From: Clostridium muellerianum
GTDB taxonomy: Bacteria > Bacillota > Clostridia > Clostridiales > Clostridiaceae
Reading direction: 5' to 3'
Assembly (NCBI RefSeq): GCF_012926525.1
Contig: NZ_JABBNI010000018.1
Coordinates: forward strand, 30,003-94,002
DNA length: 64,000 nt
Shown here: positions 26,468 to 36,204 of the stretch, one piece after another
Layout of the letters: every line of letters starts with the position of its first letter
Numbering within the stretch: the first letter of the stretch is position 1
The notes under the pieces: model-generated
The model's input: the letters and a program-made list of their open reading frames with translations, nothing else
The model's database searches: none
What the model was told of the DNA's origin: nothing
Translations under genes and position numbers: made by a program

Positions 26468-27982
26468 TTAAATATTGTTTATTTCCTGTCTTATCTTTTC
26501 AATAATAAGTTCTTTATCCATTGAATCTAAATCTTCTATAGAGTTTATAACTGAAATAATTCTATTCCTAATGACACTGAAATTTTGAGGAGTTAATTCA
26601 GGAATAAATGTGTCTCCAGGTTTAGCTATATAGGTAGAATATCCCTTTGCCTGAAGTAACTCGTTAAAGCTTTCTTGAGCTTCAGCATCACCATGAACTA
26701 AAAGAACTTTTTCAGGTTTAGTTTTAAAAGCTTCTAGCCATTCTATAAGTCCATTTCTGTCTGCATGACCAGATAAACCATGTAAATTATATATTTTAGC
26801 ATTTACTACTACTTCTTCTCCGAAAAGTTTTACTTTTTTTGCACCATCAACTATACTTCTTCCTAAAGTTCCCTCTGCTTGGTATCCTACAAATATTATG
26901 GAACTTTCTTTTCTCCATAAATTATGTTTTAAATGATGCTTTATTCTACCAGCTTCACACATGCCGCTGGCAGATATTATAATAGCGCCACTTTGAATTT
27001 TATTAAGTTTTGCAGATTCTTCAGGCGATTTAGTAAAAGTTAATCCAGGAAAACTTAAAGGATCACTTCCTTTGGCCAGGATTTGTTGAGCTTCTTTATC
27101 ATAATATTTATGATATCTAGAAAAAATAGCTGTGGATTCAGAAGCTAAAGGACTATCTACATAAACGGAAACTCCTTTTAAAATATTACTTTCTATATAA
27201 TTGTTTAAGGTATACAAAACTTCCTGAGTTCTTCCAACTGCAAAGGATGGAATTATTACATTTCCGCCTCTCTTGAAAGTGCTTTTTATAATTTTAGCAA
27301 GATCAGTAAGTTCTGATGAAATGGAAGTGTGAAGTCTGTTTCCGTAAGTAGTCTCCATTATTAAATAGTCTGCATAATCAATTAATGTAGGATCTTTTAA
27401 AATAGGTACATTTTTATTACCCAAATCACCAGTATAAACTAACTTAATTTGTTTTTTATTATCTTCAATAAGCATTTCTATTATAGCTGAACCCAAAAGG
27501 TGACCAGCGTCTCTAAATCTTACTTTAAAGCCATCGAATAATTCTATCCACTGATCATATGGGTATCCGTTAAATAAATATAAAGCTACATGGGCTATCT
27601 TTTCAGTATATAAAGGTTCTAATGGAGGAAGGCCTTGACGTGCTCTTTTTCTATTTTTCCATTCAACTTCTGACTCTAGTATATGTCCGCTGTCTGGAAG
27701 CATTACACTGCATAAATCCTTAGTGCCTTCTGTACAAATAACATCCCCTTTAAAGCCTTGTTTGTACAGTAAAGGTATTCTACCACTATGATCTATATGG
27801 GAGTGAGATAAAATGATATAATCTATATCTTTAGGATTGAAATTAAAGGTTTCATTACCTCTTTCTTTTTCATCCCTTCCTTGGTACATACCACAATCTA
27901 GAAGTATGTTTTTATCTTTTACTTTTAAAACATGACTTGAGCCAGTAACACAACCAGCTGCTCCATAAAATTCAATTTTCAT
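26468..27982 (-). CDS. Beta-CASP metallo-beta-lactamase-fold RNA-processing protein
   Basis: A 504-residue metal-dependent hydrolase of the CPSF/YsgI-like beta-CASP group. The zinc site HSHIDHSGRIP is at about residues 59-69, with further ligands in GHLLGSA, TGDLGN and the C-terminal LSGHADRNGL. A beta-CASP domain (GGNVIIPSFAVGRTQEVLYTL and IIISASGMCEAGRIKHHLKHN) sits between. These enzymes usually act on RNA as endo- or exonucleases; the specific target is unknown. A short C-terminal extension of about 70 residues is present. AGGGGGG lies before the ATG. It is monocistronic. Confidence 0.88.
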   Translation of the reverse strand: MKIEFYGAAGCVTGSSHVLKVKDKNILLDCGMYQGRDEKERGNETFNFNPKDIDYIILSHSHIDHSGRIPLLYKQGFKGDVICTEGTKDLCSVMLPDSGHILESEVEWKNRKRARQGLPPLEPLYTEKIAHVALYLFNGYPYDQWIELFDGFKVRFRDAGHLLGSAIIEMLIEDNKKQIKLVYTGDLGNKNVPILKDPTLIDYADYLIMETTYGNRLHTSISSELTDLAKIIKSTFKRGGNVIIPSFAVGRTQEVLYTLNNYIESNILKGVSVYVDSPLASESTAIFSRYHKYYDKEAQQILAKGSDPLSFPGLTFTKSPEESAKLNKIQSGAIIISASGMCEAGRIKHHLKHNLWRKESSIIFVGYQAEGTLGRSIVDGAKKVKLFGEEVVVNAKIYNLHGLSGHADRNGLIEWLEAFKTKPEKVLLVHGDAEAQESFNELLQAKGYSTYIAKPGDTFIPELTPQNFSVIRNRIISVINSIEDLDSMDKELIIEKIRQEINNI

Positions 27983-28272
27983 TAAAAGTCCCCCCTTGTC
28001 TTATGTTGAGAATATTTTAGTTATTATGTCTATTATACATTATAATCAGAAAATTTTAAATATTTTTATTACCATGAAATTAAATATTATGAAAATTTTT
28101 AGTATTTTATTAATTTACTGTATGATTTTTGTTAATTAATTATATTTAAAATAATATATACACAAAAATGCAATAAGTGTTTTTGTAAAATAAAGAAGAC
28201 ATAGGATATAAAATTAGTATTATATCAAAAAGTTTTTGGATATATAATATGATATGAATTAGGGTGATTTTT

Positions 28273-28893
28273 CTAATTTTTTATATCTAAAGATGTTTTA
28301 ATTATGTCTATAAAGTTTTTTATAATTAAAGCCGTAAATCCCCATATTACATAATCTTTGTATTTATAAAAATATTCTGGAACATTTCCGATTCTAAATT
28401 TATAATTTTTGCCATTTCTTATAAGTTCATAAGGAAATGAATTTTCTGGTTTAGGCATTAAAGCTAAATTATATAGTTCAGGAGGATTTTCTATAAAAAA
28501 TTCTATAGGAACTTCAAAAATATGATCTACTTCATCCTTATTAGGTTGTATATTACTACGGTTTAAGGTGCCTATAAATGGATACATTATAAAGTTGTAA
28601 GGGGTTATAATATAGTCCATTTTTCCTATAAGTTCTAAGTCATCTCTTTTTAAATTAAGTTCTTCCATTGTTTCACGTATGGAACCATCTAGAGGAGATT
28701 CATTTTCTTCTAGTTTACCTCCAGGAAGGCATATGTCGCCAGGTTGATGTCTTAAATTAAAAGATCTTACTTCAAAAACTATATTAGTCTTACCTTGAAC
28801 TTTATGAAGCAGTATCATAACTGCATTTTTTCTATAAATCCCCATTAGTCCTTCTTGCCTATTTTTAAATATTTTTTTTATATTATTTATCAT
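28273..28893 (-). CDS. Nudix hydrolase, CoA-pyrophosphatase type
   Basis: A 206-residue Nudix hydrolase. The Nudix box is GKLEENESPLDGSIRETMEE followed by LNL, preceded by LRHQPGDICLPGG, the proline-glycine element seen in CoA diphosphatases (NudL/YeaB). It would split CoA or related dinucleotides at the diphosphate. A TTG opening at 28908 is in frame, but TTGGGAGG is the RBS for the ATG at 28893. The 290 bases downstream, before the beta-CASP gene, are AT-rich with nothing recognised. Confidence 0.86.
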   Translation of the reverse strand: MINNIKKIFKNRQEGLMGIYRKNAVMILLHKVQGKTNIVFEVRSFNLRHQPGDICLPGGKLEENESPLDGSIRETMEELNLKRDDLELIGKMDYIITPYNFIMYPFIGTLNRSNIQPNKDEVDHIFEVPIEFFIENPPELYNLALMPKPENSFPYELIRNGKNYKFRIGNVPEYFYKYKDYVIWGFTALIIKNFIDIIKTSLDIKN

Positions 28894-29086
28894 ATAATAA
28901 CCTCCCAACTTTATTTTATCTTGGATTTGACGAGCAACCCATGTAAGTGTTTATACTATGATACTTTAATTTTAAAATCTTTTATAAAGAAATTAAGAAC
29001 TATCAATAGCTTGCACATTCACTTGCCAAATTGAAGTTCGTATTATATAACTTTACTAATTACCTAAAATATGCTTTATATGAAAA

Positions 29087-29115
29087 TTGTCAAATGTCTT
29101 TGTAAGTGATATACT
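29087..29115 (+). promoter_or_regulatory. Candidate promoter of the D,D-carboxypeptidase gene
   Basis: TTGTCA (29087-29092), 17-base spacer, TATACT (29110-29115), about 125 bases before the start codon. The rest of the 28894-29239 gap shows nothing recognisable. Confidence 0.6.
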
Positions 29116-29239
29116 AATGGTTGTTATAACCTAATTATAATACTTTAATGCATAATTTGCATAATGTTATGTATTAATAAGTTTTAAAATAATTAAGAAT
29201 TGTAATACAAAATTATACAAGTAAATGGAGAGATGAAAT

Positions 29240-30508
29240 TTGAAAAAGAAAAAATTATCTTTAATACTAACACTTATTATCGCTTCTTCTTTAAATTTTA
29301 ATGTACTAGCCGCAGGAAATTCTGCAGCTAAAGAAACTGAACCACAAATTTATGGTAAAGCAGCTATAACAATAGATATGAAAACAGGAGAAATAATTTA
29401 TGCTAAGGATGTAGATACAAAAATGTATCCTGCAAGTACTACTAAACTTCTTACTGCATTACTTCTTGCCGAAAATAAAAACAAAAATGATGTTTTAAAA
29501 TATACACAAAAAGCTAAAGTTCAACCGGCATCTTCCCTTAATACAGATTTACATCCTATAAATGCAGACGAAACTATGACAGCTCAGGATGTTATGGATG
29601 GATTACTGCTTTATTCTGGTAATGATATGGCTTATGTAATAGCTGAAGGCGTAGGAAAAGACGATGCTGATTTTATGAACAAAATGAATGAGAAAGTAAA
29701 ACAGTTAAATTTAAAAAATACTCATTTTGTTACTCCCAATGGATTACATGATCCTAATCACTATACTACTGCTTATGATCTTAGTACAATTGCTAGTACA
29801 GCTTTTCAAAATTCATGGGTTAGAGAGTCTATGGGAAAGCAGAAAGCTTCAATAAAAACCTCTAAAGGTACTATTTTTGCTATACAGAATAGAAATAAGC
29901 TTCTAGGTAAGGAGGGCTGTATTGGAGGAAAAACAGGTTATACTTCTGATGCAGGAAAATGTCTTGTTACTGTATATGAAAGAGATGGCAGGAAGATTTT
30001 AGGCGTAGTGATGAAATCAGTATATGATGCAACAGATATGGCTGTATTTAATGATATGGAAAAAGTAATAAATTGGAGTTATGCATCTAAACCTACTGTG
30101 CTTTATAAAGCAGGTGATATAGTTACTACAAAGACTATAAAGTATAAGCCTTTAATAATTGGTCCTGAAAAAACTATAAATGTACCTATATGTGTAAAGG
30201 AAGATATAGGATATTATGATAACTATGTAAATAAGAATGAATTAAGTAAAACTATAAATTTATCAAATATTAATACCTCCACTTTAAAAGGAGAAAGCTC
30301 TATTGGAAATTTAACAGTTAAAGAAAGAAATTTATCAAATAATTATAAGTTATATTCTACTATTTCTAAGGCAACTTTAGCTAAAAATAATGTACCATAT
30401 TATGCAGCAGCAGCTGCTGCAGTTCTATGTATAATAGGTATAGTAGCATACTTGGTAAAGAAGCTTATTGATTTGAACAGAAGAAATAAAAGAGGAAAAT
30501 ATATTTAG
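29240..30508 (+). CDS. D-alanyl-D-alanine carboxypeptidase (peptidase S11, DacA/DacF type)
   Basis: A 422-residue penicillin-binding protein that trims the terminal D-Ala of peptidoglycan stem peptides. A signal peptide (residues 1-24, ending LAAG) exports it. The catalytic motifs are STTK (Ser66), SGN (Ser126) and KTG (Lys231). A C-terminal hydrophobic helix (AAAAAAVLCIIGIVAYLV, about 390-408) with a basic tail anchors it to the membrane. The start is TTG, seven bases after GGAGAG; an ATG at 29233 is out of frame. It may act in vegetative or spore cortex synthesis; the sequence does not decide. Confidence 0.92.
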   Translation: MKKKKLSLILTLIIASSLNFNVLAAGNSAAKETEPQIYGKAAITIDMKTGEIIYAKDVDTKMYPASTTKLLTALLLAENKNKNDVLKYTQKAKVQPASSLNTDLHPINADETMTAQDVMDGLLLYSGNDMAYVIAEGVGKDDADFMNKMNEKVKQLNLKNTHFVTPNGLHDPNHYTTAYDLSTIASTAFQNSWVRESMGKQKASIKTSKGTIFAIQNRNKLLGKEGCIGGKTGYTSDAGKCLVTVYERDGRKILGVVMKSVYDATDMAVFNDMEKVINWSYASKPTVLYKAGDIVTTKTIKYKPLIIGPEKTINVPICVKEDIGYYDNYVNKNELSKTINLSNINTSTLKGESSIGNLTVKERNLSNNYKLYSTISKATLAKNNVPYYAAAAAAVLCIIGIVAYLVKKLIDLNRRNKRGKYI

Positions 30509-30518
30509 AGTTTTTATA

Positions 30519-30567
30519 TAAAAGAGGATATGCAAAATGATTTTAAAATGTTTTGCATATCCTCTTT
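30519..30567 (+). terminator. Terminator after the D,D-carboxypeptidase gene
   Basis: A perfect 18-bp stem (30519-30536 with 30550-30567) ending in T-rich sequence. Confidence 0.9.
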
Positions 30568-30749
30568 TATATTTTTGTGAAAAATCATTCAAATGATAGA
30601 TATTATAGATGGTGAATAGATGATATATGGTATGAAATATTAAATGTGGGTATAAATTTAAAAAATTCAGTAAATTCCTTTATTTTAATTAACAAATATT
30701 GTATAATGAAAATCAAGGTATATAAATTCTTTGGAAGAGGTGTATGATA

Positions 30750-30971
30750 ATGACTGAATGTCCTTTTTTATCAACTTATGATAATAGTATAGAATGTTTT
30801 AAAGAATGTGCTTTGTATAATTATAAAGCTACAGGTGATAGCTGTCCTTTTCAGAATTTGAATGAATATATGATGGGAAAAGTAGATTATAAACACGAAC
30901 TAGAATCTACGCAAAAAGATTTTATCTTTGCTAGAGAGTCTTACAAAGAAATGCAAAATCAGTATTTGTAA
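30750..30971 (+). CDS. Small Cys-containing clostridial protein, unknown function
   Basis: A 73-residue protein with four cysteines in the first half (ECPF, ECFKECALY, SCPFQN) that could bind a metal or form disulfides, and a charged helical C-terminus. I do not recognise a named family. The ATG at 30744 is only two bases from GGAAGAGGTG; the ATG at 30750 has correct spacing. It stands alone between two terminators. Codon use resembles its neighbours. Confidence 0.65.
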   Translation: MTECPFLSTYDNSIECFKECALYNYKATGDSCPFQNLNEYMMGKVDYKHELESTQKDFIFARESYKEMQNQYL

Positions 30972-31087
30972 AAGATGGACAGGCTAAAGAAGTAATTATA
31001 ATTTAAAAATATAAATATAATATGGGAGTGTTATTACAAAGGTTGTTTTAAAATGGTTTTCGCAGGAGCTTTCAAAGTTAAAAAATA

Positions 31088-31136
31088 AAGGGTTTGGTAT
31101 TAAAAGTAGTTTACTTTTAATACCAAACCCTTTTTG
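31088..31136. terminator. Bidirectional terminator between the small Cys protein and pncB
   Basis: A stem of about 22 bp with GGGTTTGGTATTAAAAGTA as the left arm and A/T flanks, between converging genes. Confidence 0.88.
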
Positions 31137-31211
31137 TAACTTTAACAAAGGTTTTAATATAAATGTTTTAGTTATTTTTATAACGAACTTTTTAAAATAA
31201 TGTTTTACAAA

Positions 31212-32693
31212 TTATTCTTCATAGGTATTTGAATATTTATGAAGTAAGGTTTGTTTTAAGTCCCATAAGTTCTTTGATAAATCTACATAATAATTATGTG
31301 GGTTTTCAAATCTTAAAACTTCAGGCCACATTTTCTCTGTTTCAAGAGCTACTACTTTTTTAATATCAGAAACACTAGGATTTTCATATATAGGAGTTCC
31401 TTTATCAAAAATTTTAACCATTAATTCTTTTGCGTAGTAATCTTTAATCTTTTTCTTTTTCCAGGTAAAAACTGGGTCAAATATTTCAATAGGCTCATTT
31501 AAATCTAATTTTTCATCACGTAAGGTTATTAAATCTGCAATAGCCTTATTATCTGCTTTATCATAGATTCTATATACTGTTTTAAAACCTGGATTGGTTA
31601 TTTTTTCTTCATTTTCACTTATCTTTATTTTTGGAATTATATTTCCGTCACAATCTTCTACAGCAGATAGTTTGTATACTCCTCCAAATACGGGTTCAGA
31701 TCTTGCTGTAATTAAGCGTTCACCAACTCCAAGGGAATCAATATAAGCACCTTGACTTAAAACATCTCTTATAATAAACTCATCAAGAGAATTTGAAATA
31801 ACTATTTGTACGTCGCTAAAACCAGCTTCATCAAGGATTTTTCTGCATCTTTTTGTAAGATAAGTTATATCTCCACTATCTATTCTTATACCCTTAGGTC
31901 TGTGACCATTAGGAATTAAAACTTCATTAAACACTTTTATAGCATTTGGTAATCCAGATTTAAGTACATTATAAGTATCTATTAAAAGTACACAATTATC
32001 AGGATACACATCAGCCCAGGCTTTAAAAGCCTCATATTCTGTTGGGAAAAGCTGTATCCAGCTGTGAGCCATAGTTCCTACAGCAGGTATACCAAACATT
32101 TCTTCAGCTATAGTACAGGCAGTAGATGAACATCCGCCGATAACAGCAGCTCTTGCACCATAAATAGCACCATCATATCCTTGAGCTCTTCTTGATCCAA
32201 ACTCCATAACTGGTCTATTTCCAGCAGCTCTACAAATTCTATTAGCTTTTGTAGCTATCAAGGTTTGATGATTTATTGTAAGAAGTATCATAGTTTCTAC
32301 AAATTGAGCTTGAATGGCAGGCCCTCTTACTGTAACTAAAGGTTCATTTGGAAAAACGGGATTTCCTTCAGGAACAGCCCATACATCACAGGAAAATTTA
32401 AAATTTTTCAAGTAATTTAAAAACTCTTCTGAAAATGAATTTTTGCTCCTTAAATATTCAATATCATCTTCAGAAAATTTAAGGTTAGATAGGTATTCTA
32501 TAACCTGCTGAACACCTGCCATAATACAGTATCCGCCACCATCAGGTACTCTTCTGAAGAACATGTCAAAATAGGCTATTCGATTACCCATATCGCTGTC
32601 TAAATAACCGTTTCCCATTGTAAATTCATAAAAATCAACTAACATTGTAAGGTTTCTGCCAGTCCTTATGTTAAAGTTTTTAGTATATTCCAT
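31212..32693 (-). CDS. pncB: Nicotinate phosphoribosyltransferase
   Basis: A 493-residue enzyme making nicotinate mononucleotide from nicotinate and PRPP in the NAD salvage pathway. The N-terminal LVDFYEFTMGNGYLDSDMG and the FGSRRAQGYDGAIYGARAA segment, together with GIRIDSGDITYLTKR in the PRPP-binding part, are typical. Length fits the long bacterial form. AGAGGAGA precedes the ATG. Monocistronic. Confidence 0.94.
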   Translation of the reverse strand: MEYTKNFNIRTGRNLTMLVDFYEFTMGNGYLDSDMGNRIAYFDMFFRRVPDGGGYCIMAGVQQVIEYLSNLKFSEDDIEYLRSKNSFSEEFLNYLKNFKFSCDVWAVPEGNPVFPNEPLVTVRGPAIQAQFVETMILLTINHQTLIATKANRICRAAGNRPVMEFGSRRAQGYDGAIYGARAAVIGGCSSTACTIAEEMFGIPAVGTMAHSWIQLFPTEYEAFKAWADVYPDNCVLLIDTYNVLKSGLPNAIKVFNEVLIPNGHRPKGIRIDSGDITYLTKRCRKILDEAGFSDVQIVISNSLDEFIIRDVLSQGAYIDSLGVGERLITARSEPVFGGVYKLSAVEDCDGNIIPKIKISENEEKITNPGFKTVYRIYDKADNKAIADLITLRDEKLDLNEPIEIFDPVFTWKKKKIKDYYAKELMVKIFDKGTPIYENPSVSDIKKVVALETEKMWPEVLRFENPHNYYVDLSKNLWDLKQTLLHKYSNTYEE

Positions 32694-32909
32694 GGTTAAA
32701 TCTCCTCTATGTGTTTTAATTGAATTAAGAATGTTAACAATTTATAATGTATATACACATTGTAATACTTTACTAAAATTATTACAATAGTATAGAATTA
32801 ACTTATAATAAGCCATTATGCAAGAAATTATATGTATTTTAATAATGTATTAATATTCATAATTTAAGCATAATAGGTTAAATTACGCAAGGAGAAAAAT
32901 ATTTTTAAT

Positions 32910-34919
32910 ATGAATGACTTAGATATATATCAAAAAAAATCAGTTTACACTAAAGATGAAAATGTGTTAATAGTAGCACCACCAGGATCTGGGAAAACTG
33001 CAGTAATTGTGAACAGAACAGCATATCTTATAAATGATTTAGGTGTCAATCCTAATAATATGGTGGTCATAACTTTTACTAAAGCAGCTGCTGTAAATAT
33101 GAAAAAAAGGTATATAAATATGACTGGCAGCAAACATACACCTTTTTTTGGAACTTTTCATGGGCTTTTTTATAAAATACTTATGAGACATGTAAGAAAA
33201 GTTAATATAATAGATAGTTCAAAAACTTATAGAATAATAAATGAAGTTTTAATATCTTTCTTAGATTCAGTGGGAGATGAAAAAATTAGAGAGGTAATAA
33301 ATAATATATCTCTTTTCAAAAATAGTAAGGAAGAATTAGAATATTTTAAGCCAAGTATAGATAAAGATATTTTTGTACAGTGCTTTAGAGTATATGAAGA
33401 GTATAAAGAAGAAAATCAACTTATGGATTTTGATGATCTTCAACTAAATGCTAAAAAACTATTTTTAGAAAATCCCAATCTTTTAGCATCATACAGAAGG
33501 CTTTTTAAGTATTTACTGGTAGATGAATTTCAAGACTGTGATAGTATTCAAATAGAGCTTTTACAGATGCTTGGGCAAAATAATTCTATTTTCGCAGTAG
33601 GCGATGAGGATCAGTGTATCTACGGGTTTAGAGGATCAAGACCTGACTGTATGGTTAACTTTAATGAATATTTTAAAGATGGTAAAAAGATATTTTTATG
33701 TACTAATTATAGAAGTAATGAAAACATAGTAGATATTTCAAAGAAAATAGTTGCAGGTAATAAAAATAGAAATAATAAAGTCATAGAGTCAAATAAGAAA
33801 ACAAGAGGTATTATAAATTTTTTTAAATTAAGTGATGAAAAAGAACAGGCATTAAATATATGTAAAACAATAGAAAGTTTATGCGAAGATCAATCTTATA
33901 ATTTAGAAGACTTTGCAGTATTATATAGAACTAATTTAGAAAATAGAAGTGTTGTAGATGTTATGCTGAAAAGAGAAATACCTTTTAAAATATTGGATAA
34001 GCAGTATAACTTTTTTGAGCATTTTATATGCAAAGATTTAATAGCATATTTAAAATTATCACTGGATATTTCTGATAAAGAAAGTTTTGCACGAATAATT
34101 AATAAACCTTTTAGGTATATAAGTAAAGTACATATTGAAAAGGTGAAAAAGGATATAAAAAAAGAAAGTTGTTTTAAACTTTTAGTAGAAGAAGAGGATA
34201 TAGCTATTTTTCAAATTAAGAATTTAGAGAGATTAGAAAAGGATATATTAAAATTAAATAAAATGGGTTTAAGGGATGCTTTAAATGTGATAACAAAGGA
34301 TTTAGGTTATTATGATTATATTAATGAATACAGCCAAAGGTTGAAAATGGATAGTAGCGAATTAATAGACGTAATAGAGGAATTTAAAATTTCTGCTTCT
34401 GATTATAATGGTATAATCCCATTTTTAGCACATATAGAAGATGTAGAGGAAAGACTTAAGAAAAAGTCAAAAGAAGAAAGTGGAGTAATACTTAGCACTA
34501 TACACGGCGTAAAGGGAATGGAATTTAAAAATGTATTTATTATAAATTGTAATGAAGGTGTAATACCACATATAAATAGCATTCCTAAAAATGTAGAAGA
34601 AGAAAGAAGACTTTTTTATGTGGGAGTTACAAGAGCTATAGATAATTTAACTTTATATAGTACTAATACCTTTAAAGGGAAAGCGGCACATATGTCCAGG
34701 TTTATTGAAGAATCAGGGGTGTATAAAAGTATTAGGGAAGAAAGTACAGAAAAGTTAAAAGGTAAGTTTAATATAGGAGATGAAATTACACACAAAACCT
34801 TTGGTAAAGGAAAGATAATATCCTATGAAGGAAGTTATGTAAATATTAAGTTTAATAATTTTGTGGAAAGAAAATTTGATGCTTATGTGCTTAGTAATAG
34901 TGATTTGCTTATAAGGTAG
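32910..34919 (+). CDS. UvrD/PcrA-family superfamily 1 DNA helicase
   Basis: A 669-residue ATP-dependent 3'-5' helicase. Motif I APPGSGKTAVI (residue about 25), motif II VDEFQDCDS, motif III GDEDQCIYGFRGS, motif IV NYRSNENIV, motif V STIHGVKGMEF and motif VI RRLFYVGVTRA are all present. The last 45 residues (FGKGKIISYEGSYVNIKF) resemble the PcrA Tudor-like interaction domain. It is shorter than PcrA (about 730). AAGGAG lies 15 bases before the ATG, unusually far; an ATT three codons upstream would have standard spacing. It is likely a repair or recombination helicase paralogue, not PcrA itself. Confidence 0.9.
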   Translation: MNDLDIYQKKSVYTKDENVLIVAPPGSGKTAVIVNRTAYLINDLGVNPNNMVVITFTKAAAVNMKKRYINMTGSKHTPFFGTFHGLFYKILMRHVRKVNIIDSSKTYRIINEVLISFLDSVGDEKIREVINNISLFKNSKEELEYFKPSIDKDIFVQCFRVYEEYKEENQLMDFDDLQLNAKKLFLENPNLLASYRRLFKYLLVDEFQDCDSIQIELLQMLGQNNSIFAVGDEDQCIYGFRGSRPDCMVNFNEYFKDGKKIFLCTNYRSNENIVDISKKIVAGNKNRNNKVIESNKKTRGIINFFKLSDEKEQALNICKTIESLCEDQSYNLEDFAVLYRTNLENRSVVDVMLKREIPFKILDKQYNFFEHFICKDLIAYLKLSLDISDKESFARIINKPFRYISKVHIEKVKKDIKKESCFKLLVEEEDIAIFQIKNLERLEKDILKLNKMGLRDALNVITKDLGYYDYINEYSQRLKMDSSELIDVIEEFKISASDYNGIIPFLAHIEDVEERLKKKSKEESGVILSTIHGVKGMEFKNVFIINCNEGVIPHINSIPKNVEEERRLFYVGVTRAIDNLTLYSTNTFKGKAAHMSRFIEESGVYKSIREESTEKLKGKFNIGDEITHKTFGKGKIISYEGSYVNIKFNNFVERKFDAYVLSNSDLLIR

Positions 34920-34922
34920 CTT

Positions 34923-35069
34923 AGGCATACTCAAAAAAAACAAGTCAGTATGTTAGTATATTTTGCGTCAACAGAACCCTTTGATAGAACAACTATCAGC
35001 GGAACCTGTTTCCTTGTCAATCACAAAATATACTAACATCTTTGACTTGTTATTTTTTTTCATATCCCT
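34923..35069. repeat. Family B inverted-repeat element, copy 3
   Basis: It starts four bases after the helicase stop. AAACAAGTCAGTATGTTAGT pairs with ACTAACATCTTTGACTTGT; the core GATAGAACAACTATCAGCGG is identical to copy 2, from which it differs by a small deletion after TTTTGCGTC. Confidence 0.8.
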
Positions 35070-35151
35070 TAAATAATTATGAATAAAGTTAAATTTTTAG
35101 AGCAAAATAAAATTTGTGAAACGTATAAAGATTTTAAGGAGGATTTAAATT

Positions 35152-35502
35152 ATGAATGCAACTTTAATGGCACCAAATGCACAGTATCAATCTTGTCTTG
35201 ACGCTTGCAGTAAATGTATGCAGTTATGTCAGGAATGTTTTAGAATGTGTTTATCAGAACCAGATGTAAAGGCAAGAGAGCATTGTATACTTGATTTAAT
35301 TGATTGCTCAGAGGTCTGTGCAACAGCTGCATCTGCAATGGCTAGAAGAAGTTTCCACATAGACCATATTTGTAATTTGTGCGCAATAGTTTGTGATGAG
35401 TGTGCATCTGAATGTAGTAAATTTAAGGATGAGCATTGCAGAATGTGTGCTGATGCATGTCGTCAATGTGCTGATGAATGCAGAAAAATGAAGAGTATGT
35501 AA
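35152..35502 (+). CDS. Four-helix-bundle Cys-rich copper-binding protein (DUF326, Csp-like)
   Basis: A 116-residue cytosolic protein with about 20 cysteines, many in CxxC or CxxxC spacing along helices (CLDACSKCMQLCQECFRMC, CADACRQCADECRKM). This layout matches DUF326 and the Csp copper-storage proteins, where Cys line the core of a four-helix bundle and bind many Cu(I) ions. There is no signal peptide, which fits the cytosolic Csp3 type. A good RBS (AAGGAGG) precedes the ATG. Monocistronic, with a terminator after it. Binding of other thiophilic metals is possible. Confidence 0.85.
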   Translation: MNATLMAPNAQYQSCLDACSKCMQLCQECFRMCLSEPDVKAREHCILDLIDCSEVCATAASAMARRSFHIDHICNLCAIVCDECASECSKFKDEHCRMCADACRQCADECRKMKSM

Positions 35503-35571
35503 AAGGTCACCACAATAAAAATGTATTTTTAAATAATCACTAAACTTTAAAAAGTTTACTAGGTAAAATTT

Positions 35572-35642
35572 AATAACAAAAACAGGCCTCTTTGATTGTT
35601 AGAAATTTTATGATAACAAATAACACAAAGAGGTTTTTGTTA
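35572..35642 (+). terminator. Terminator after the Cys-rich protein gene
   Basis: CCTCTTTG (35587-35594) pairs with CAAAGAGG (35626-35633) followed by TTTTTG, extended by AACAAAAACA/TTTTTGTTAT flanks. Confidence 0.75.
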
Positions 35643-36204
35643 TATCATTTTATAAAAATACAAAAGTATAATATGCTTCTATATTATATTTCCCCATAAT
35701 AATTGGATTTTTATTAATTTTATGTTATAATTAAGTTAAAAAAAGTACATATTTAAATGATCTTGTTGGAAAATGTCAAATCTTGAGGATCTTAATTTTT
35801 CAAAGTTAGCAATATTAAGTTTTGTAAAAGTAAATTTTCTTAAAAATAGAACTTTATAAATAATCTATATTAATTATAATAACTAGCATAATTAGAAATA
35901 TTAAAGTCGATCAATTAGTAGCTTTATAGCTATTGCTTAGAAAGGGATTGAATCCACTAAAACCTGATACAAGAAATAATTACATATGATTGTAATTAAC
36001 TTTTTATGTGAAAAACTTATAAATGTAAACGCTTTAAAACCATACAATTACTTATTTGAATATTATTGGAAATAATTGCCAAATAAAGCACGCGAAAAGA
36101 TTTAAAAAATAATATTTTGCCGAAATAGGTAGAAATATTAAGTTATTTGTAAAATATACGATACAGATATGAGTACTATAATAAATTGTAAAGGAGGATA
36201 CTTT
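35643..36204. other. Long non-coding leader region upstream of the chemoreceptor operon
   Basis: About 560 bases without a gene. It is AT-rich with short inverted repeats (TAGCTTTATAGCTA near 35920; GGGATTGAATCC near 35943). No c-di-GMP, cobalamin or other riboswitch class could be matched. The length is unusual for this window and may hold a regulatory leader. Confidence 0.3.

Noticed and set aside
35880..36040. c-di-GMP riboswitch before the chemoreceptor operon
   Set aside because: Neither the GEMM GCAAACC / CGCAAAG pattern nor the class II pseudoknot sequences are present.
36103..36126. Sigma-D (motility) promoter TAAA...CCGAAAT before the chemoreceptor at 36205
   Set aside because: The spacing is 13 instead of about 15 and the -10 has a mismatch, so support is too weak.
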